In this document: positions 45,098-54,413 of the stretch, in pieces
How the letters are laid out: every line of letters starts with the position of its first letter
Numbering within the stretch: position 1 is the first letter of the stretch
NCBI GenBank assembly: GCA_964490175.1
Contig: CAZBAI010000004.1
Span: 1-64,000 of the forward strand
From: RGIG3077 sp964490175
Lineage (GTDB): Bacteria; Bacillota; Clostridia; Oscillospirales; Ruminococcaceae
Length of the DNA: 64,000 nt
Direction: 5' to 3'
The notes under the pieces: model-generated
Seen by the model: only the letters and a program-made list of their open reading frames with translations
What the model was told of the DNA's origin: nothing
Database searches by the model: none
Made by a program: the position numbers and the translations under genes

Positions 45098-47203
45098 TTA
45101 ATTTGCGTGATTTGCAAATACGGTAGAAAGTCCGCTGACAGGCATATTATAGCTACCGCTTGTGCGCTCGATAACGGGGTTTCCGTTACCCTGATCCCAA
45201 ATCACCGCACACATACCGTATTTCTCGGCTTCGCTGAGAACGTCTTCAACCATCGTGCACGCAGACGAAGCCTGAACGCCGCTGCCGAATCCGTATTCGC
45301 CGATGATTACGGGAATGCCTTTTTCAACAAAATTCGTATTCATCTTCGCAAACTGCGTCTGCAAAGTGGTTGTGTCGGAAGAATACCATGTTGTCTGCGT
45401 TCCGTTTATGCAGAATGCGGCAGGTGTATAATAGTGAACCGACATTGCGATAAAGTCATCATCGGGAAGAGTTACATACTGAAGCATTGAGCAGGTTTCG
45501 TCGATATCTGTCCAATATCCCGAAATAAGAAGCAACCTTTGAGCGTTGTTTCCGCCCTGCGCTCTGACCGTTTCAACAAACTTGCAGTTAAGGTTGTTAA
45601 GCAAGGTGTAACCCTGCGTTTTGGAAACGCTGTCGAATCCGACTTCGTTCATGCCTTCAAAAATGAGGTGCTCGTCATATTCGGCAAAATTCTCGCCGAT
45701 TTGTTCCCATACATATTCATACTTGGAAAGCACGGATGAATCGGTTGCGTAATCGCTGATCCACGATTCGTCGCCGTCGGAACAATCCCAGTGCGTGTTG
45801 AGAATTACATACATACCCTCATCAATTGCATAATCGACAACCGTATTTACTCTTTGCATCCATGTTGTCTGAATTGTGCCGTCCGAGGACATATGCTCCA
45901 TCCAGGTTACAGGCACACGAACCGTTGAGAAACCGTAGCCTTTAACTGCCTGAATAAGCGCCTGTGTAACAATCGGGTTGTTCCAGCCGGTTTCGTCGGC
46001 AGTAGCCGAGCCTTCATAATATGAATCGAGAGAGTTGCCCAGATTCCAACCGAATCCCATATTTGCGACAAATTCATTCGCCGAGCCTGTATATTCGGAA
46101 GCGCTCAAATCTCTTATTCCCTCAATATGTCTGAGTATGCCGATTTCATCAACAACATTTATTGTCGTATCGGTGTTGACATCGGCAAGAGTTGCCACGG
46201 AAGAATCAACGGCAAGAATACCGAGAATATGCCTTGCAAGAGAGTAAACGTCTGCTGCATTAACAGCGCCGTCGGCATTGATATCACCGAGCTTGGCATC
46301 ATTTTTCTTCACGTGAATATCTACGCTTTTAAGAGTGAAATATCCGTTTCCGCTGCCGGAATAATAGCAAATCTGAACAAGGTCGGAATAAAGTCTTTTT
46401 TCAATAACCTCGGCGGGAAATTCAACATAAATGCTTGTTTCGTTTTGGGAAACTCCGTCCCAATCCACATAATAAGGGAATGATGTTGTGTCGCCGCCGA
46501 CAGTGAACTGTACAGCGCCGTTTGCCCAATACCATGAGCCGTCGTTTGCCGAAATTCCCGAAACATTCATAGTAATGCCGATAACGGTATCGGTTGCGGC
46601 AACGCCCGACATATCGACCGTATAGGAATCGTCAACGTTCATCACCTTATTGCACTCATCGGTTGCGGCAACAACGCCCATGTCGATATTGAGAAGCTTG
46701 CCGGAAGCGTTGTAATATCGCACATCATCAACCGTGAAAGTGCTGTCATCCCAAGCGGTAACCTTTAAAAACGAGCCGCCTGTGGGGGTGGAAGCAAAAA
46801 ATGCCGAGCCGTCAAGTTTTTCAAATGTCAGCGTGTTAAGACCGACGCCGACGGTTTCGGTGGTGATATATGAGCTGTTGCCGATATATCCGTAATCCCT
46901 CGGGCCGAAATAGCACGTTGCCGATTCGGACCAGTTATCCGAGAAATAAACCTCGCCCGTTGCGCCGCCGTATTCACTGATTTCGGTGGAAACGATGTCA
47001 ACCTGAATTTCATACACGTTTAATGCGTTTTCAGCCGAAAGCCTGTCGGAAACAAGTTCAAAATACATATCGTCGCCGGTGGTCCAACTTTCCTGATCTT
47101 TCAGCGACTGATGATTGCCGATGCTGCCTGCCGATGCGGAAAGCACGCTTGATGCAGCCACGGCAACGGCAGCTGCTGCGGAAAGCAATCTTTTAAATCC
47201 CAT
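45098..47203 (-). CDS. Secreted GH5 endoglucanase-type enzyme with internal dockerin
   Basis: A 701-residue exported enzyme. ATG at 47203 follows GGAGG; a further ATG 8 codons up would put that site inside the gene. Residues 1-25 are a signal peptide. Two beta-rich modules (about 30-170 and 172-298) look like carbohydrate-binding modules. Residues 305-362 are a type I dockerin (GDINADGAVNAADVYSLARHIL and a second loop DVNTDTTINVVDEIGILRHI). The GH5 domain runs from about 378 to 695, with acid/base Glu520 in FEGMNE and nucleophile Glu636 in IIGEYGFG. It should cleave beta-glucan and dock into a cellulosome. The internal position of the dockerin is unusual. Own promoter and operator. Confidence 0.93.
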   Translation of the reverse strand: MGFKRLLSAAAAVAVAASSVLSASAGSIGNHQSLKDQESWTTGDDMYFELVSDRLSAENALNVYEIQVDIVSTEISEYGGATGEVYFSDNWSESATCYFGPRDYGYIGNSSYITTETVGVGLNTLTFEKLDGSAFFASTPTGGSFLKVTAWDDSTFTVDDVRYYNASGKLLNIDMGVVAATDECNKVMNVDDSYTVDMSGVAATDTVIGITMNVSGISANDGSWYWANGAVQFTVGGDTTSFPYYVDWDGVSQNETSIYVEFPAEVIEKRLYSDLVQICYYSGSGNGYFTLKSVDIHVKKNDAKLGDINADGAVNAADVYSLARHILGILAVDSSVATLADVNTDTTINVVDEIGILRHIEGIRDLSASEYTGSANEFVANMGFGWNLGNSLDSYYEGSATADETGWNNPIVTQALIQAVKGYGFSTVRVPVTWMEHMSSDGTIQTTWMQRVNTVVDYAIDEGMYVILNTHWDCSDGDESWISDYATDSSVLSKYEYVWEQIGENFAEYDEHLIFEGMNEVGFDSVSKTQGYTLLNNLNCKFVETVRAQGGNNAQRLLLISGYWTDIDETCSMLQYVTLPDDDFIAMSVHYYTPAAFCINGTQTTWYSSDTTTLQTQFAKMNTNFVEKGIPVIIGEYGFGSGVQASSACTMVEDVLSEAEKYGMCAVIWDQGNGNPVIERTSGSYNMPVSGLSTVFANHAN

Positions 47204-47245
47204 TGCTGTTTTCCTCCTGTTTTTCATTGCTGTAATTTTGTTTAC

Positions 47246-47259
47246 TGATAACGTTTACA
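47246..47259. promoter_or_regulatory. Operator, cre / LacI-family type, at the first GH5 gene
   Basis: TGATAACGTTTACA fits the catabolite-response / LacI-family pattern TGwAAnCGnTnwCA with one departure. It lies right after the predicted transcription start, where a bound repressor would block. The core AACGTTTACA recurs at the second GH5 gene. Confidence 0.65.
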
Positions 47260-47270
47260 ATGATAAAAAT

Positions 47271-47300
47271 ATTATACTATATAGCGATTTGGGTTGTCAA
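47271..47300 (-). promoter_or_regulatory. Promoter of the first GH5 gene
   Basis: Minus strand consensus TTGACA (47295-47300), 18-base spacer, consensus TATAAT (47271-47276). The rest of this 354-base intergenic stretch, up to the ligase gene at 47558, shows only a TATAGT near 47450-47455 as a weak start signal for the plus strand. Confidence 0.8.
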
Positions 47301-47557
47301 GAATTTGCCGCTTTGCTTATTGTAAAATTTCAAAAGCGAATTTTGTGCACTTTGCCGATTTTTGCCTGTTTTTGCCGTATTCAGCCCATATCAACAAATA
47401 TTTATTATGTGTTAACAGAATTTCTATGGCATTTTTTACAAAAAAATAGTATAGTTTTAAAAGATGACGTATATTTTGCCCATTGCTTGCGCCTTTTTGC
47501 GAAAGTTATGTGCAAATATACAGCATAAAAGCATCAAATATACGGGAGGTGTTCGTT

Positions 47558-49102
47558 TTGATTTACGCAGAAACAATCAGCGACCTTATCGCCAAGGCCG
47601 GCGAAGCATATGCCGACAGACCCTTTTTGTTCAGCAGAAAAAAAGAAGGCGACAGGTTTGTCCGCCACAGCTTCAAAACCCTTGCAAAGGATGCACAAGC
47701 CGCCGCCGAAGCTTTTATCGAAATCGGTCTTGAACATAAAAAGATTATGATTTTTGCCGAAAATTCTTATGAGTGGGTGGTTTCCGATTTGGCAATCACT
47801 GCATATGCGGGCGTTTCCGTTCCGGTCGATTCGGACTGGATGTCGCTTGATATATGCGAAATTCTCGACAAGCTCAAAGTCAGCGCCATAATTTATTCCC
47901 GCAAGACCGAGCCTGTAATCAACGAAATCAAAGGCGATCATCCGGCACTGAAATACATTTGCATCGATGACGATTTTGTTGATATTCTTCGCAGGGGCAG
48001 AAAGCTTCTCGAAGCCAAAAACGGCAACAGTGAGTTTTTGGAAAAAACCGCAAACAACATCTGCAAAATCGTTTCGACAAGCGGCACATCGGGTCACCCG
48101 AAAAGCGTGCCGCTGACATCGTGGAATATTCTTTCTTCTCACGAATTTATAAATCGCCGAATTGATTTGGACAGCGATATTGACGTTTGCTACTGTCCGC
48201 TTGATATGCACCACATTTTCGGAAATTATGCAATGCTCTATTGCCTTGCGTGCGGCATTCCGTTTTATCTGCCCAAAGGCACTTCGAGAATCGCCGAAGA
48301 TTTGCAAAATCTCAACCCCACATTTATGCTTTCAACCCCTTCGATTCTCAATGCGTTTATCGACGCCGTTCCCGAAAAGCTTATGGAAAAATACACAAAG
48401 AAGCTTGCAAAACCGGGGCTTTTCTTCTCGGAAAGCTATTTTGAAGAATTTCAAAAGCTCTTCGGTTCGAGAATGCGTGCGATCATCTGTTCTGCGGCAA
48501 AACTGCCCGCAAAGCTCAAGGATACATACTGCAAAATGGGTGTAAGGATTCTTGAGGTTTACGGGCTGACAGAGGCTTCCGGCCCTGTTTCGATGGACTA
48601 CATGATAGACAAATTTGCCGAATCGAGCGGCGTTGTGCTTGAAGGGCTTGAAATTGCAATATCCGAGCCGGACGAGGACGGTTACGGCGAAATCGCATTG
48701 CGAGGCGAAGCGGTGGTGCAAGGCTATTACAAAAATCTTTCGTCAAGCATTACTTTTATCGATGACGACGGCTTTTTCCACACGGGCGATATCGGCAAGC
48801 TTGACGGCAGCAACCGCCTGTATGTTCTCGGAAGAATCAGCAGAATTGTCATTGCGGGCAACGGCAAGCACCTTGCGCCGCACAAGATTGAAAATTTGCT
48901 TGACGGATATGACGAAATCACATCATCGCTTGTTTATATCAAGGACGATTGCGTGTTTGCGAAGATTTTTTCGCAGGAATCCGGCTCTAAGGTCATGGAA
49001 ATCGTTGCGGAGGTCAATTCAAAGCTTCCGGCATATTCAAGGATACAAAGCTACGATTTAAGCAAGGAAACGCATTCTGCCGCACAACGCAGCGCAGGAT
49101 AA
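47558..49102 (+). CDS. AMP-forming acyl-CoA synthetase-like protein
   Basis: A 514-residue ANL-superfamily adenylating enzyme. TTG at 47558 has GGGAGG 8 bases upstream; the frame open before it is not conserved-looking. The P-loop is STSGTSGHPKSVPLT, the A5 motif VYGLTEASGP, and the hinge region HTGDIGKLDGSNRLYVLGR. The end differs from the family: the A10 lysine motif (P-x-T-x-x-G-K or T-x-x-K-I-K-R) that normally follows is absent in frame, where KETHSAAQRSAG ends the protein. The frame one base back reads CRTTQRRIKN, closer to the expected motif. Substrate is probably a fatty acid; function of this form is uncertain. Own terminator. Confidence 0.8.
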   Translation: MIYAETISDLIAKAGEAYADRPFLFSRKKEGDRFVRHSFKTLAKDAQAAAEAFIEIGLEHKKIMIFAENSYEWVVSDLAITAYAGVSVPVDSDWMSLDICEILDKLKVSAIIYSRKTEPVINEIKGDHPALKYICIDDDFVDILRRGRKLLEAKNGNSEFLEKTANNICKIVSTSGTSGHPKSVPLTSWNILSSHEFINRRIDLDSDIDVCYCPLDMHHIFGNYAMLYCLACGIPFYLPKGTSRIAEDLQNLNPTFMLSTPSILNAFIDAVPEKLMEKYTKKLAKPGLFFSESYFEEFQKLFGSRMRAIICSAAKLPAKLKDTYCKMGVRILEVYGLTEASGPVSMDYMIDKFAESSGVVLEGLEIAISEPDEDGYGEIALRGEAVVQGYYKNLSSSITFIDDDGFFHTGDIGKLDGSNRLYVLGRISRIVIAGNGKHLAPHKIENLLDGYDEITSSLVYIKDDCVFAKIFSQESGSKVMEIVAEVNSKLPAYSRIQSYDLSKETHSAAQRSAG

Positions 49103-49128
49103 AAAATACATTTCTCTTCTCCTTACTT

Positions 49129-49158
49129 AGCCGCACTTTTTTGTGCGGCTTATTTTTT
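49129..49158 (+). terminator. Terminator of the ligase gene
   Basis: AGCCGCAC pairs with GTGCGGCT around a 6-T loop, then TATTTTTT. Confidence 0.9.
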
Positions 49159-49249
49159 GCAAATTCATTTTGCATCGGATTGGATTTGCCGCAATTAAAA
49201 ATTACAAAAAAAATATAATATAAAACCTTTTCAAATGCGAAAAAATGTG

Positions 49250-49370
49250 GTATAATAAACGCAAAGCGTTTATTATACATTTATCTATATGCCTTGCACA
49301 TACGCAAATTACAAATTTGCTCCGTGCAAATCGGCTGATTATACCATAAACCTTACGGTTATGGTATAAT
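49250..49370 (+). promoter_or_regulatory. Hairpin-rich leader and extended -10 elements upstream of pyk
   Basis: Within the 326-base gap before pyk there are three stems: 49250-49262 with 49266-49278 (13 bp perfect, 3-base loop), 49295-49328 (two-part stem, TGCAC/GTGCA outside and GCAAAT/ATTTGC inside), and 49338-49349 with 49359-49370 (12 bp). The first and third arms contain TGGTATAAT (49248-49256 and 49362-49370), an extended -10, so the region may hold two promoters, a structured 5' leader, or both. The bases from 49371 to 49428 carry only the AGGAGA ribosome binding site. Confidence 0.55.
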
Positions 49371-49428
49371 ACCAAATATCGAAATTTACACCATTACACA
49401 TACCATTTAATATATATAGGAGATTAAA

Positions 49429-50844
49429 ATGAAAAAGACAAAAATCATCTGCACAATAGGCCCTGCCTGCGAAAACGAAGAAATACTCACACAAATGTGC
49501 CTTGAGGGAATGAACGTTGCAAGGCTTAACTTTTCGCACGGCACGCACGAGCAACATCAGGACAAAATCAACCTGATAAAAAAGGTAAGAGAAAAGCTTA
49601 ATCTGCCGATTGCGATTATGCTTGACACAAAGGGGCCGGAATACCGTATCGGAACTTTTGAAAACAAAAAAATTAAGCTTAGCGAAGGCGCAACCTTTAC
49701 CTTTACCACCAACGATATCATCGGCAATGAAACAACCGTTTCGGTAAATTACAAAAAGCTTATTGACGATATATCCGTCGGCGATACAATCACCGTAAAC
49801 AACGGACTTGTAATTTTCAAGGTTGAAAAAATCGAGGGCTGCGATGTAATCTGCACAGTGCTCACCGGCGGCGAGCTTTCCGACAAGAAAAGTATGCACT
49901 TCCCCAACAAGGTCATGAAGCATGACTATTTAAGCAAGCATGATAAAGAAGACATTCTTTTCGGCATTGAAAACGAGGTTGATTTTATTGCGGCAAGTTT
50001 TGTTTCCAACAAAAGCGATGTGCAGTCGCTGAGAGATTTTCTCGATGAAAACGGCGGTGAAAATATCGATATTATCGCTAAAATCGAAAACCGTGCCGGC
50101 GTTGAAAACATCGACTCCATTTGCGACCTTGCCGACGGAATCATGGTTGCACGAGGTGATTTGGGCGTTGATATTCCGTTTGTCGAAGTGCCCGCAATTC
50201 AAAAAATGCTTATTCAAAAGTGCAGAATGCTCGGCAAGCGTGTAATTACCGCAACCGAAATGCTTGAATCTATGATTTACAATCCACGCCCGACAAGAGC
50301 TGAAATTTCCGACGTTGCAAACGCCGTATACGACGGTGCTTCGGCAATTATGCTTTCGGGCGAAACCGCCGCAGGCAAATATCCTGTCGATGCGGTGCGA
50401 AATATGGCTGAAATTGCCGAATTCACAGAGAATCACATTGATTATAAGCGCTGGTTTTCAACTACGGAATACAAAATCAAGAATAATCTTGACGCTATTT
50501 CACACGCAACCTGCGCAATGGCTATTGACGTAAACGCACGCTGCATTGTCGTCAACTCAATATCGGGAAAAACCGCACGAATGGTCAGCCGTTTCCGCTG
50601 CCCGGCAGATATTGTGGGAATCACCACAAGCCGCAGGGCGTGGCGTCAGTTAAACCTCAGCTGGGGTGTAACGCCTGTTTTGAGCGAAGAATACAACTCG
50701 CTTGATATTGTTTTTTATCAAGCATTTAACAACGCCAAGAGGATTTTTAATTTAAAATCGGGCGACAATGTCGTTCTCACAGGCGGTCTTATCAACGGCA
50801 ATTCCGGCAACACCAACACAATTAAGGTCGAAACCGTAAAATAA
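49429..50844 (+). CDS. pyk: Pyruvate kinase
   Basis: A 471-residue glycolytic enzyme that makes pyruvate and ATP from PEP and ADP. The MKKTKIICTIGPAC start, MNVARLNFSHG, LDTKGPEYRIG, the B-domain insertion, IIAKIENRAGVENID with the phosphate-binding Lys, and MVARGDLGVDIP plus ITATEMLESMI are all present. It lacks the extra C-terminal PEP-utilising domain found in Bacillus. AGGAGA precedes the ATG. Probably co-transcribed with the YitT-family gene 43 bases downstream. Confidence 0.97.
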   Translation: MKKTKIICTIGPACENEEILTQMCLEGMNVARLNFSHGTHEQHQDKINLIKKVREKLNLPIAIMLDTKGPEYRIGTFENKKIKLSEGATFTFTTNDIIGNETTVSVNYKKLIDDISVGDTITVNNGLVIFKVEKIEGCDVICTVLTGGELSDKKSMHFPNKVMKHDYLSKHDKEDILFGIENEVDFIAASFVSNKSDVQSLRDFLDENGGENIDIIAKIENRAGVENIDSICDLADGIMVARGDLGVDIPFVEVPAIQKMLIQKCRMLGKRVITATEMLESMIYNPRPTRAEISDVANAVYDGASAIMLSGETAAGKYPVDAVRNMAEIAEFTENHIDYKRWFSTTEYKIKNNLDAISHATCAMAIDVNARCIVVNSISGKTARMVSRFRCPADIVGITTSRRAWRQLNLSWGVTPVLSEEYNSLDIVFYQAFNNAKRIFNLKSGDNVVLTGGLINGNSGNTNTIKVETVK

Positions 50845-50887
50845 AATTCGTTTTTCGACCGTGCCTGCAAAATAGGAGGATTTGACC

Positions 50888-51781
50888 GTGAAAAATAATT
50901 ATTTGAATGAACTGAAGTCACTTTCGCCGAAAAATTTTCTGCTGTTGGCACTTGCCGGATTCATCAACGCTTTCGGCGTAACGGTTTTCCTTTCGCCCGT
51001 GAAGCTTTATGACAGCGGTATTTCGGGCACTTCAATGCTTTTGTCGCAAGTTGTGCCAAAACTGACATTATCAATGTTTTTGCTGATACTCAATATACCG
51101 CTTTTTTTATACGGCTTAAAAAAGCAAGGTCTTGCCTTTACCGTATATTCGGTATTCGCAGTCAGCGTTTATTCACTTTGCGCATGGCTGATAACCGATG
51201 TGTTGCCGATTGACGTCAGCATAGTTTCTCCCTTAGCCGGCGATGATTTGCTGCTTTGTGCACTGTTCGGCGGTGTAATTTCCGGCATTGGCAGCGGTCT
51301 TACAATACGTTTCGGCGGCGCAATCGACGGAATTGAGGTCATGGCGGTAATTTTTGCCAAAAAGCTTAACATGACCGTCGGCACATTCGTTATGGTATAT
51401 AACGTTGTGCTGTATATCATGGCGGGAATCGTTTTGAAAAGCTGGATTCTTCCGCTTTATTCAATCGTGACATATGCCGCTGCGCTGAAAACGATTGACT
51501 ATATCGCAGAGGGTCTTGACCGTTCAAAAGAGGTTATGATTATAACCGAAAAGCCCGATGAAATCAGCCGTGCCCTTATCGAGGCGTTTGAATGCGGAAC
51601 AACAAAAATTTCCGCAAAGGGCGGTTATTCCGATGCAGATAAAACCGTTATATATTTTGTGGTAAATCGCTTTCAAATCGCACGCATGAGAGATATCATT
51701 CACACTATCGACCCTTACGCCTACGTCACCATAAGCGAAGTCGCCGATGTTTTCAAAAGTGCCGCGGTCGGAAAAAACTAA
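50888..51781 (+). CDS. YitT-family membrane protein with DUF2179 domain
   Basis: A 297-residue protein. GTG at 50888 lies eight bases after AGGAGG; the TTG at 50882 is too close to it. Five to six membrane segments in residues 15-190 (LLALAGFINAFGVTVFL, then glycine-rich FGGVISGIGSGLTIRFGGAIDG) are followed by a C-terminal cytoplasmic DUF2179 domain (about 215-290: EVMIITEKPDEISRALIE, VYFVVNR-type strands). This is the standard YitT plan. Function in the family is unknown; transport has been guessed. Ends in a terminator. Confidence 0.93.
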   Translation: MKNNYLNELKSLSPKNFLLLALAGFINAFGVTVFLSPVKLYDSGISGTSMLLSQVVPKLTLSMFLLILNIPLFLYGLKKQGLAFTVYSVFAVSVYSLCAWLITDVLPIDVSIVSPLAGDDLLLCALFGGVISGIGSGLTIRFGGAIDGIEVMAVIFAKKLNMTVGTFVMVYNVVLYIMAGIVLKSWILPLYSIVTYAAALKTIDYIAEGLDRSKEVMIITEKPDEISRALIEAFECGTTKISAKGGYSDADKTVIYFVVNRFQIARMRDIIHTIDPYAYVTISEVADVFKSAAVGKN

Positions 51782-51792
51782 ACGTTTAAATA

Positions 51793-51828
51793 AAAAACGC
51801 ACGGAAATTCATTCCATGCGTTTTTGTT
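51793..51828. terminator. Bidirectional terminator after the YitT-family gene
   Basis: AAAAACGCACGGA pairs with TCCATGCGTTTTT (one mismatch) with A and T runs on the two sides; it also ends the minus-strand zinc-ribbon gene. Confidence 0.8.
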
Positions 51829-51858
51829 TTCTTCAAACGATCTGTCAAATCAGACCTC

Positions 51859-52536
51859 TTATGACAAGCTGCCTGAATAAATGCACCATTTGCCGTCGAT
51901 TTTTGCAATCTTGAAAGTGCCGTATTGCTGAATCTCGTCCTTTTTGCCCTTGCAGGTAACTTCATAAACACCGTAATAACCGGTTTTAACTTCAACCTTT
52001 TCGTCGTACCAATCCTTGATATTGTCTTCAATATCCTCAAGCTCATCTTCGGTCATCTTTCTGCTGTCGAGAACATTATACGAAATCTTTACATCCTTGC
52101 CGACTTCGTCTTCGATATAATCGAGAGTATCGTCGATATCGTCTTCAAATGCTTCTTCGTAGTCCTTTTTACCGTAATAATCCTTGTAGTATTCAATCAT
52201 ATACTCGGGCTGAAGATCCATATATGCTTCGACATCTTCGTTGATAATAGCCTTTGCTTCCTTTTTGAGGAGCTTTTCGGCCTTGCTGTTTCCGCCGCCG
52301 CCGATAAGCGAAACAAGCAGAATAATTACGATAACAGCGGCTGCGGCAATTCCGATAACGGGAAGATATTTCTTGATATCAAAGCCTGTGGTCGCAGCAT
52401 TGTCGCCTTCGGCAACAGGAACTGCATTTTGAACGGGAGCAGCCTGAACAGGGGCGGCGTTCTGAGCAGCGGGAGCACCGCAGTTCGGGCAAAACTGTTC
52501 ATTGCCCATTTCATTTCCGCATTTGTTACATAACAT
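51859..52536 (-). CDS. Zinc-ribbon membrane protein with extracytoplasmic domain
   Basis: A 225-residue protein starting at ATG 52536 after AAAGGAG. Residues 1-22 hold a zinc ribbon (CNKCG and CPNCG). A Pro/Ala/Val-rich linker (25-50) leads to one membrane anchor (about 60-80). Residues 85-225 form an acidic outside domain ending with an FKIAKIDGKWCIYSG strand, like many NTF2/lipoprotein-type folds (SnoaL-like endings). Function unknown; such proteins are common in Oscillospiraceae. Single gene. Confidence 0.85.
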   Translation of the reverse strand: MLCNKCGNEMGNEQFCPNCGAPAAQNAAPVQAAPVQNAVPVAEGDNAATTGFDIKKYLPVIGIAAAAVIVIILLVSLIGGGGNSKAEKLLKKEAKAIINEDVEAYMDLQPEYMIEYYKDYYGKKDYEEAFEDDIDDTLDYIEDEVGKDVKISYNVLDSRKMTEDELEDIEDNIKDWYDEKVEVKTGYYGVYEVTCKGKKDEIQQYGTFKIAKIDGKWCIYSGSLS

Positions 52537-52637
52537 AGTCAATTTCTCCTTTAATTATAAAAAATATTTTCGGGAGTTTTTCTCCCTTTATATGTAACCG
52601 AATTAAAATTCGGAAACAAGCCGGTGTTAAAATGCCG

Positions 52638-54383
52638 TTATTCGGCTTTGACGTTCACCTTAGCAAGACTATCGACAAAAAGTGTTTTATTGTGCGTAAA
52701 AATCACTTTTCCGGGTTTTGCGCCGTTCGGTTTTTTAACATACTTAACCGGACACCAATCAACGGGAACGGCATTTGAACCGTTTGCCTTGCTGTGCTTT
52801 GAAGCGATAATTGCGGCTTCGAGAATTGCGGTTTGGGATACTTCGCCGCCGTTTGCAAGTATAATAACATGCGAACCGGGAATATCCTTTGTGTGCAGCC
52901 ACACATCGCTTTTTTGTGCGATTTTGAATGTAAGCTTATCGTTTTGAACATTGTTCCTGCCGACAAGAATTACAAACCCATCGGAAGAGATGAATTTATG
53001 CGGTGGCATTTGTTGCGGTTTTGCGCCCTTTGAGCGACGTGGCTTAAGATAGCCCGTTGAGGTAAGCTCTGCTCGCAAAAGCATAACGTCATCCTCACTT
53101 TGCGCCCTTGACAGCGAATCCGAAACGCTTTCAATATATTCAAGCTCTTCACAAGCTGTCGAAATTTGCTGTGTCAGCATTATCTGCGCAGTGCTTTTTT
53201 TGCGATATTCGGCATAAAATTTCTGCGCATTCTGCGCCGGGGTAAGGGTTTGATCCAAAGGAATTTCAACGCAAGGCGCATCTTGGGCATAAAAATTTTC
53301 GGCAAAAATCACACTGTCGCCTTTTGAAAGCCTGTAAAGATTTGCGGAAACCAAATCGCCGCAAAGTTTAAAATAATCTTTTTTTTCGCACTCAATCAGT
53401 TCTTGCTTTTGCAATGCTATTTTACGCAAAAGCCTTTCATGCGTTGAAGAAAGCAGCTTGAAAAGGTCGTCGGCACGCTGCTTCAGGCGCAAATCGGCGT
53501 CACGTTCCGAATAAAAATATTCAAGCGTTTTGCAGGCACTTTCACAGCTTTGCGTTTGTGCAATGCCGCCGTATTGGCGTATTTTTATAAACGAAAAATC
53601 TTTAAAATTTCCGCTACTATCGCAAACCACGGTGAAATTGCACTCTTTTTTCAAAAGCCTTTCGGCTGATTCGGAGATTGCAAGTTTCAAACGTCCAATC
53701 TCAAAATCCGACAAATCGCAAAAAGGTTTGTCGCCGCTGTCGGCGGCAAAAGCCCATTCCCTTGCGAGAATCGGCGAAACGCCCTGCAACGCCGCTATAA
53801 TCGACTTGGAAAGGCAAGGCGCCGGCTTTTGACCGATACATCGAATAACCGTATTTATATCATTTTCGATGAACGAAATCTTGCCGTCATCCGGCAACAA
53901 GGTGTAAGTGATATTGGGCAAAATCAGCCTTATGCGTGATTTATCCGCACCGATTCGTTTAATACTGTCGATGACCTTTGACTGCGAATCAATCAAAACG
54001 ATGTTTGAATGCCTGCCCATAATTTCACAGGCAAGCGTCAAAACTTCAAGGTCACCAAGCTCGTTTATACATTCAAAATCGAAAAACAATATTCTGTCAA
54101 GCCCGCTTTGGCGAATTGCCGTAAGCTTTCCGCCGCACAGCCGCTTTCTCAGCAGCATACAAAACATCGGGGGCGATTTCGGATTATCGGACGGCTGCTG
54201 CGTTATGTGAACCCTTGCGCTGTTTGCGTTTGCCGAAATCAAAAGCTTTTTTTGCCCCAAAGGCGTACGCAACACAATAATAATTTCATCATGCGACGGC
54301 TGAAATATTTTATCGCATTTTGCGCCGATAAGAATATCAAGCTCGTTTTTTACCGCATATAAAAAAGCACCGTCAAGCGCCAT
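52638..54383 (-). CDS. rqcH: Ribosome quality control protein RqcH (NFACT family)
   Basis: A 581-residue NFACT protein that binds split 50S subunits with stalled nascent chains and recruits tRNA-Ala to add alanine tails. The N-terminal NFACT-N domain (MALDGAFLYAVKNEL, SPPMFCMLLRKRLCGGKL) is followed by a helix-hairpin-helix and a coiled-coil (about 280-430). The C-terminal NFACT-R (DUF814) domain has DVWLHTKDIPGSHVII. Length is normal. It is 30 bases after the TrmK-Nif3 gene and shares its transcript. Confidence 0.93.
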   Translation of the reverse strand: MALDGAFLYAVKNELDILIGAKCDKIFQPSHDEIIIVLRTPLGQKKLLISANANSARVHITQQPSDNPKSPPMFCMLLRKRLCGGKLTAIRQSGLDRILFFDFECINELGDLEVLTLACEIMGRHSNIVLIDSQSKVIDSIKRIGADKSRIRLILPNITYTLLPDDGKISFIENDINTVIRCIGQKPAPCLSKSIIAALQGVSPILAREWAFAADSGDKPFCDLSDFEIGRLKLAISESAERLLKKECNFTVVCDSSGNFKDFSFIKIRQYGGIAQTQSCESACKTLEYFYSERDADLRLKQRADDLFKLLSSTHERLLRKIALQKQELIECEKKDYFKLCGDLVSANLYRLSKGDSVIFAENFYAQDAPCVEIPLDQTLTPAQNAQKFYAEYRKKSTAQIMLTQQISTACEELEYIESVSDSLSRAQSEDDVMLLRAELTSTGYLKPRRSKGAKPQQMPPHKFISSDGFVILVGRNNVQNDKLTFKIAQKSDVWLHTKDIPGSHVIILANGGEVSQTAILEAAIIASKHSKANGSNAVPVDWCPVKYVKKPNGAKPGKVIFTHNKTLFVDSLAKVNVKAE

Positions 54384-54413
54384 TGGTGAGCCGCCTTTCC
54401 GAAAATGCGAATA

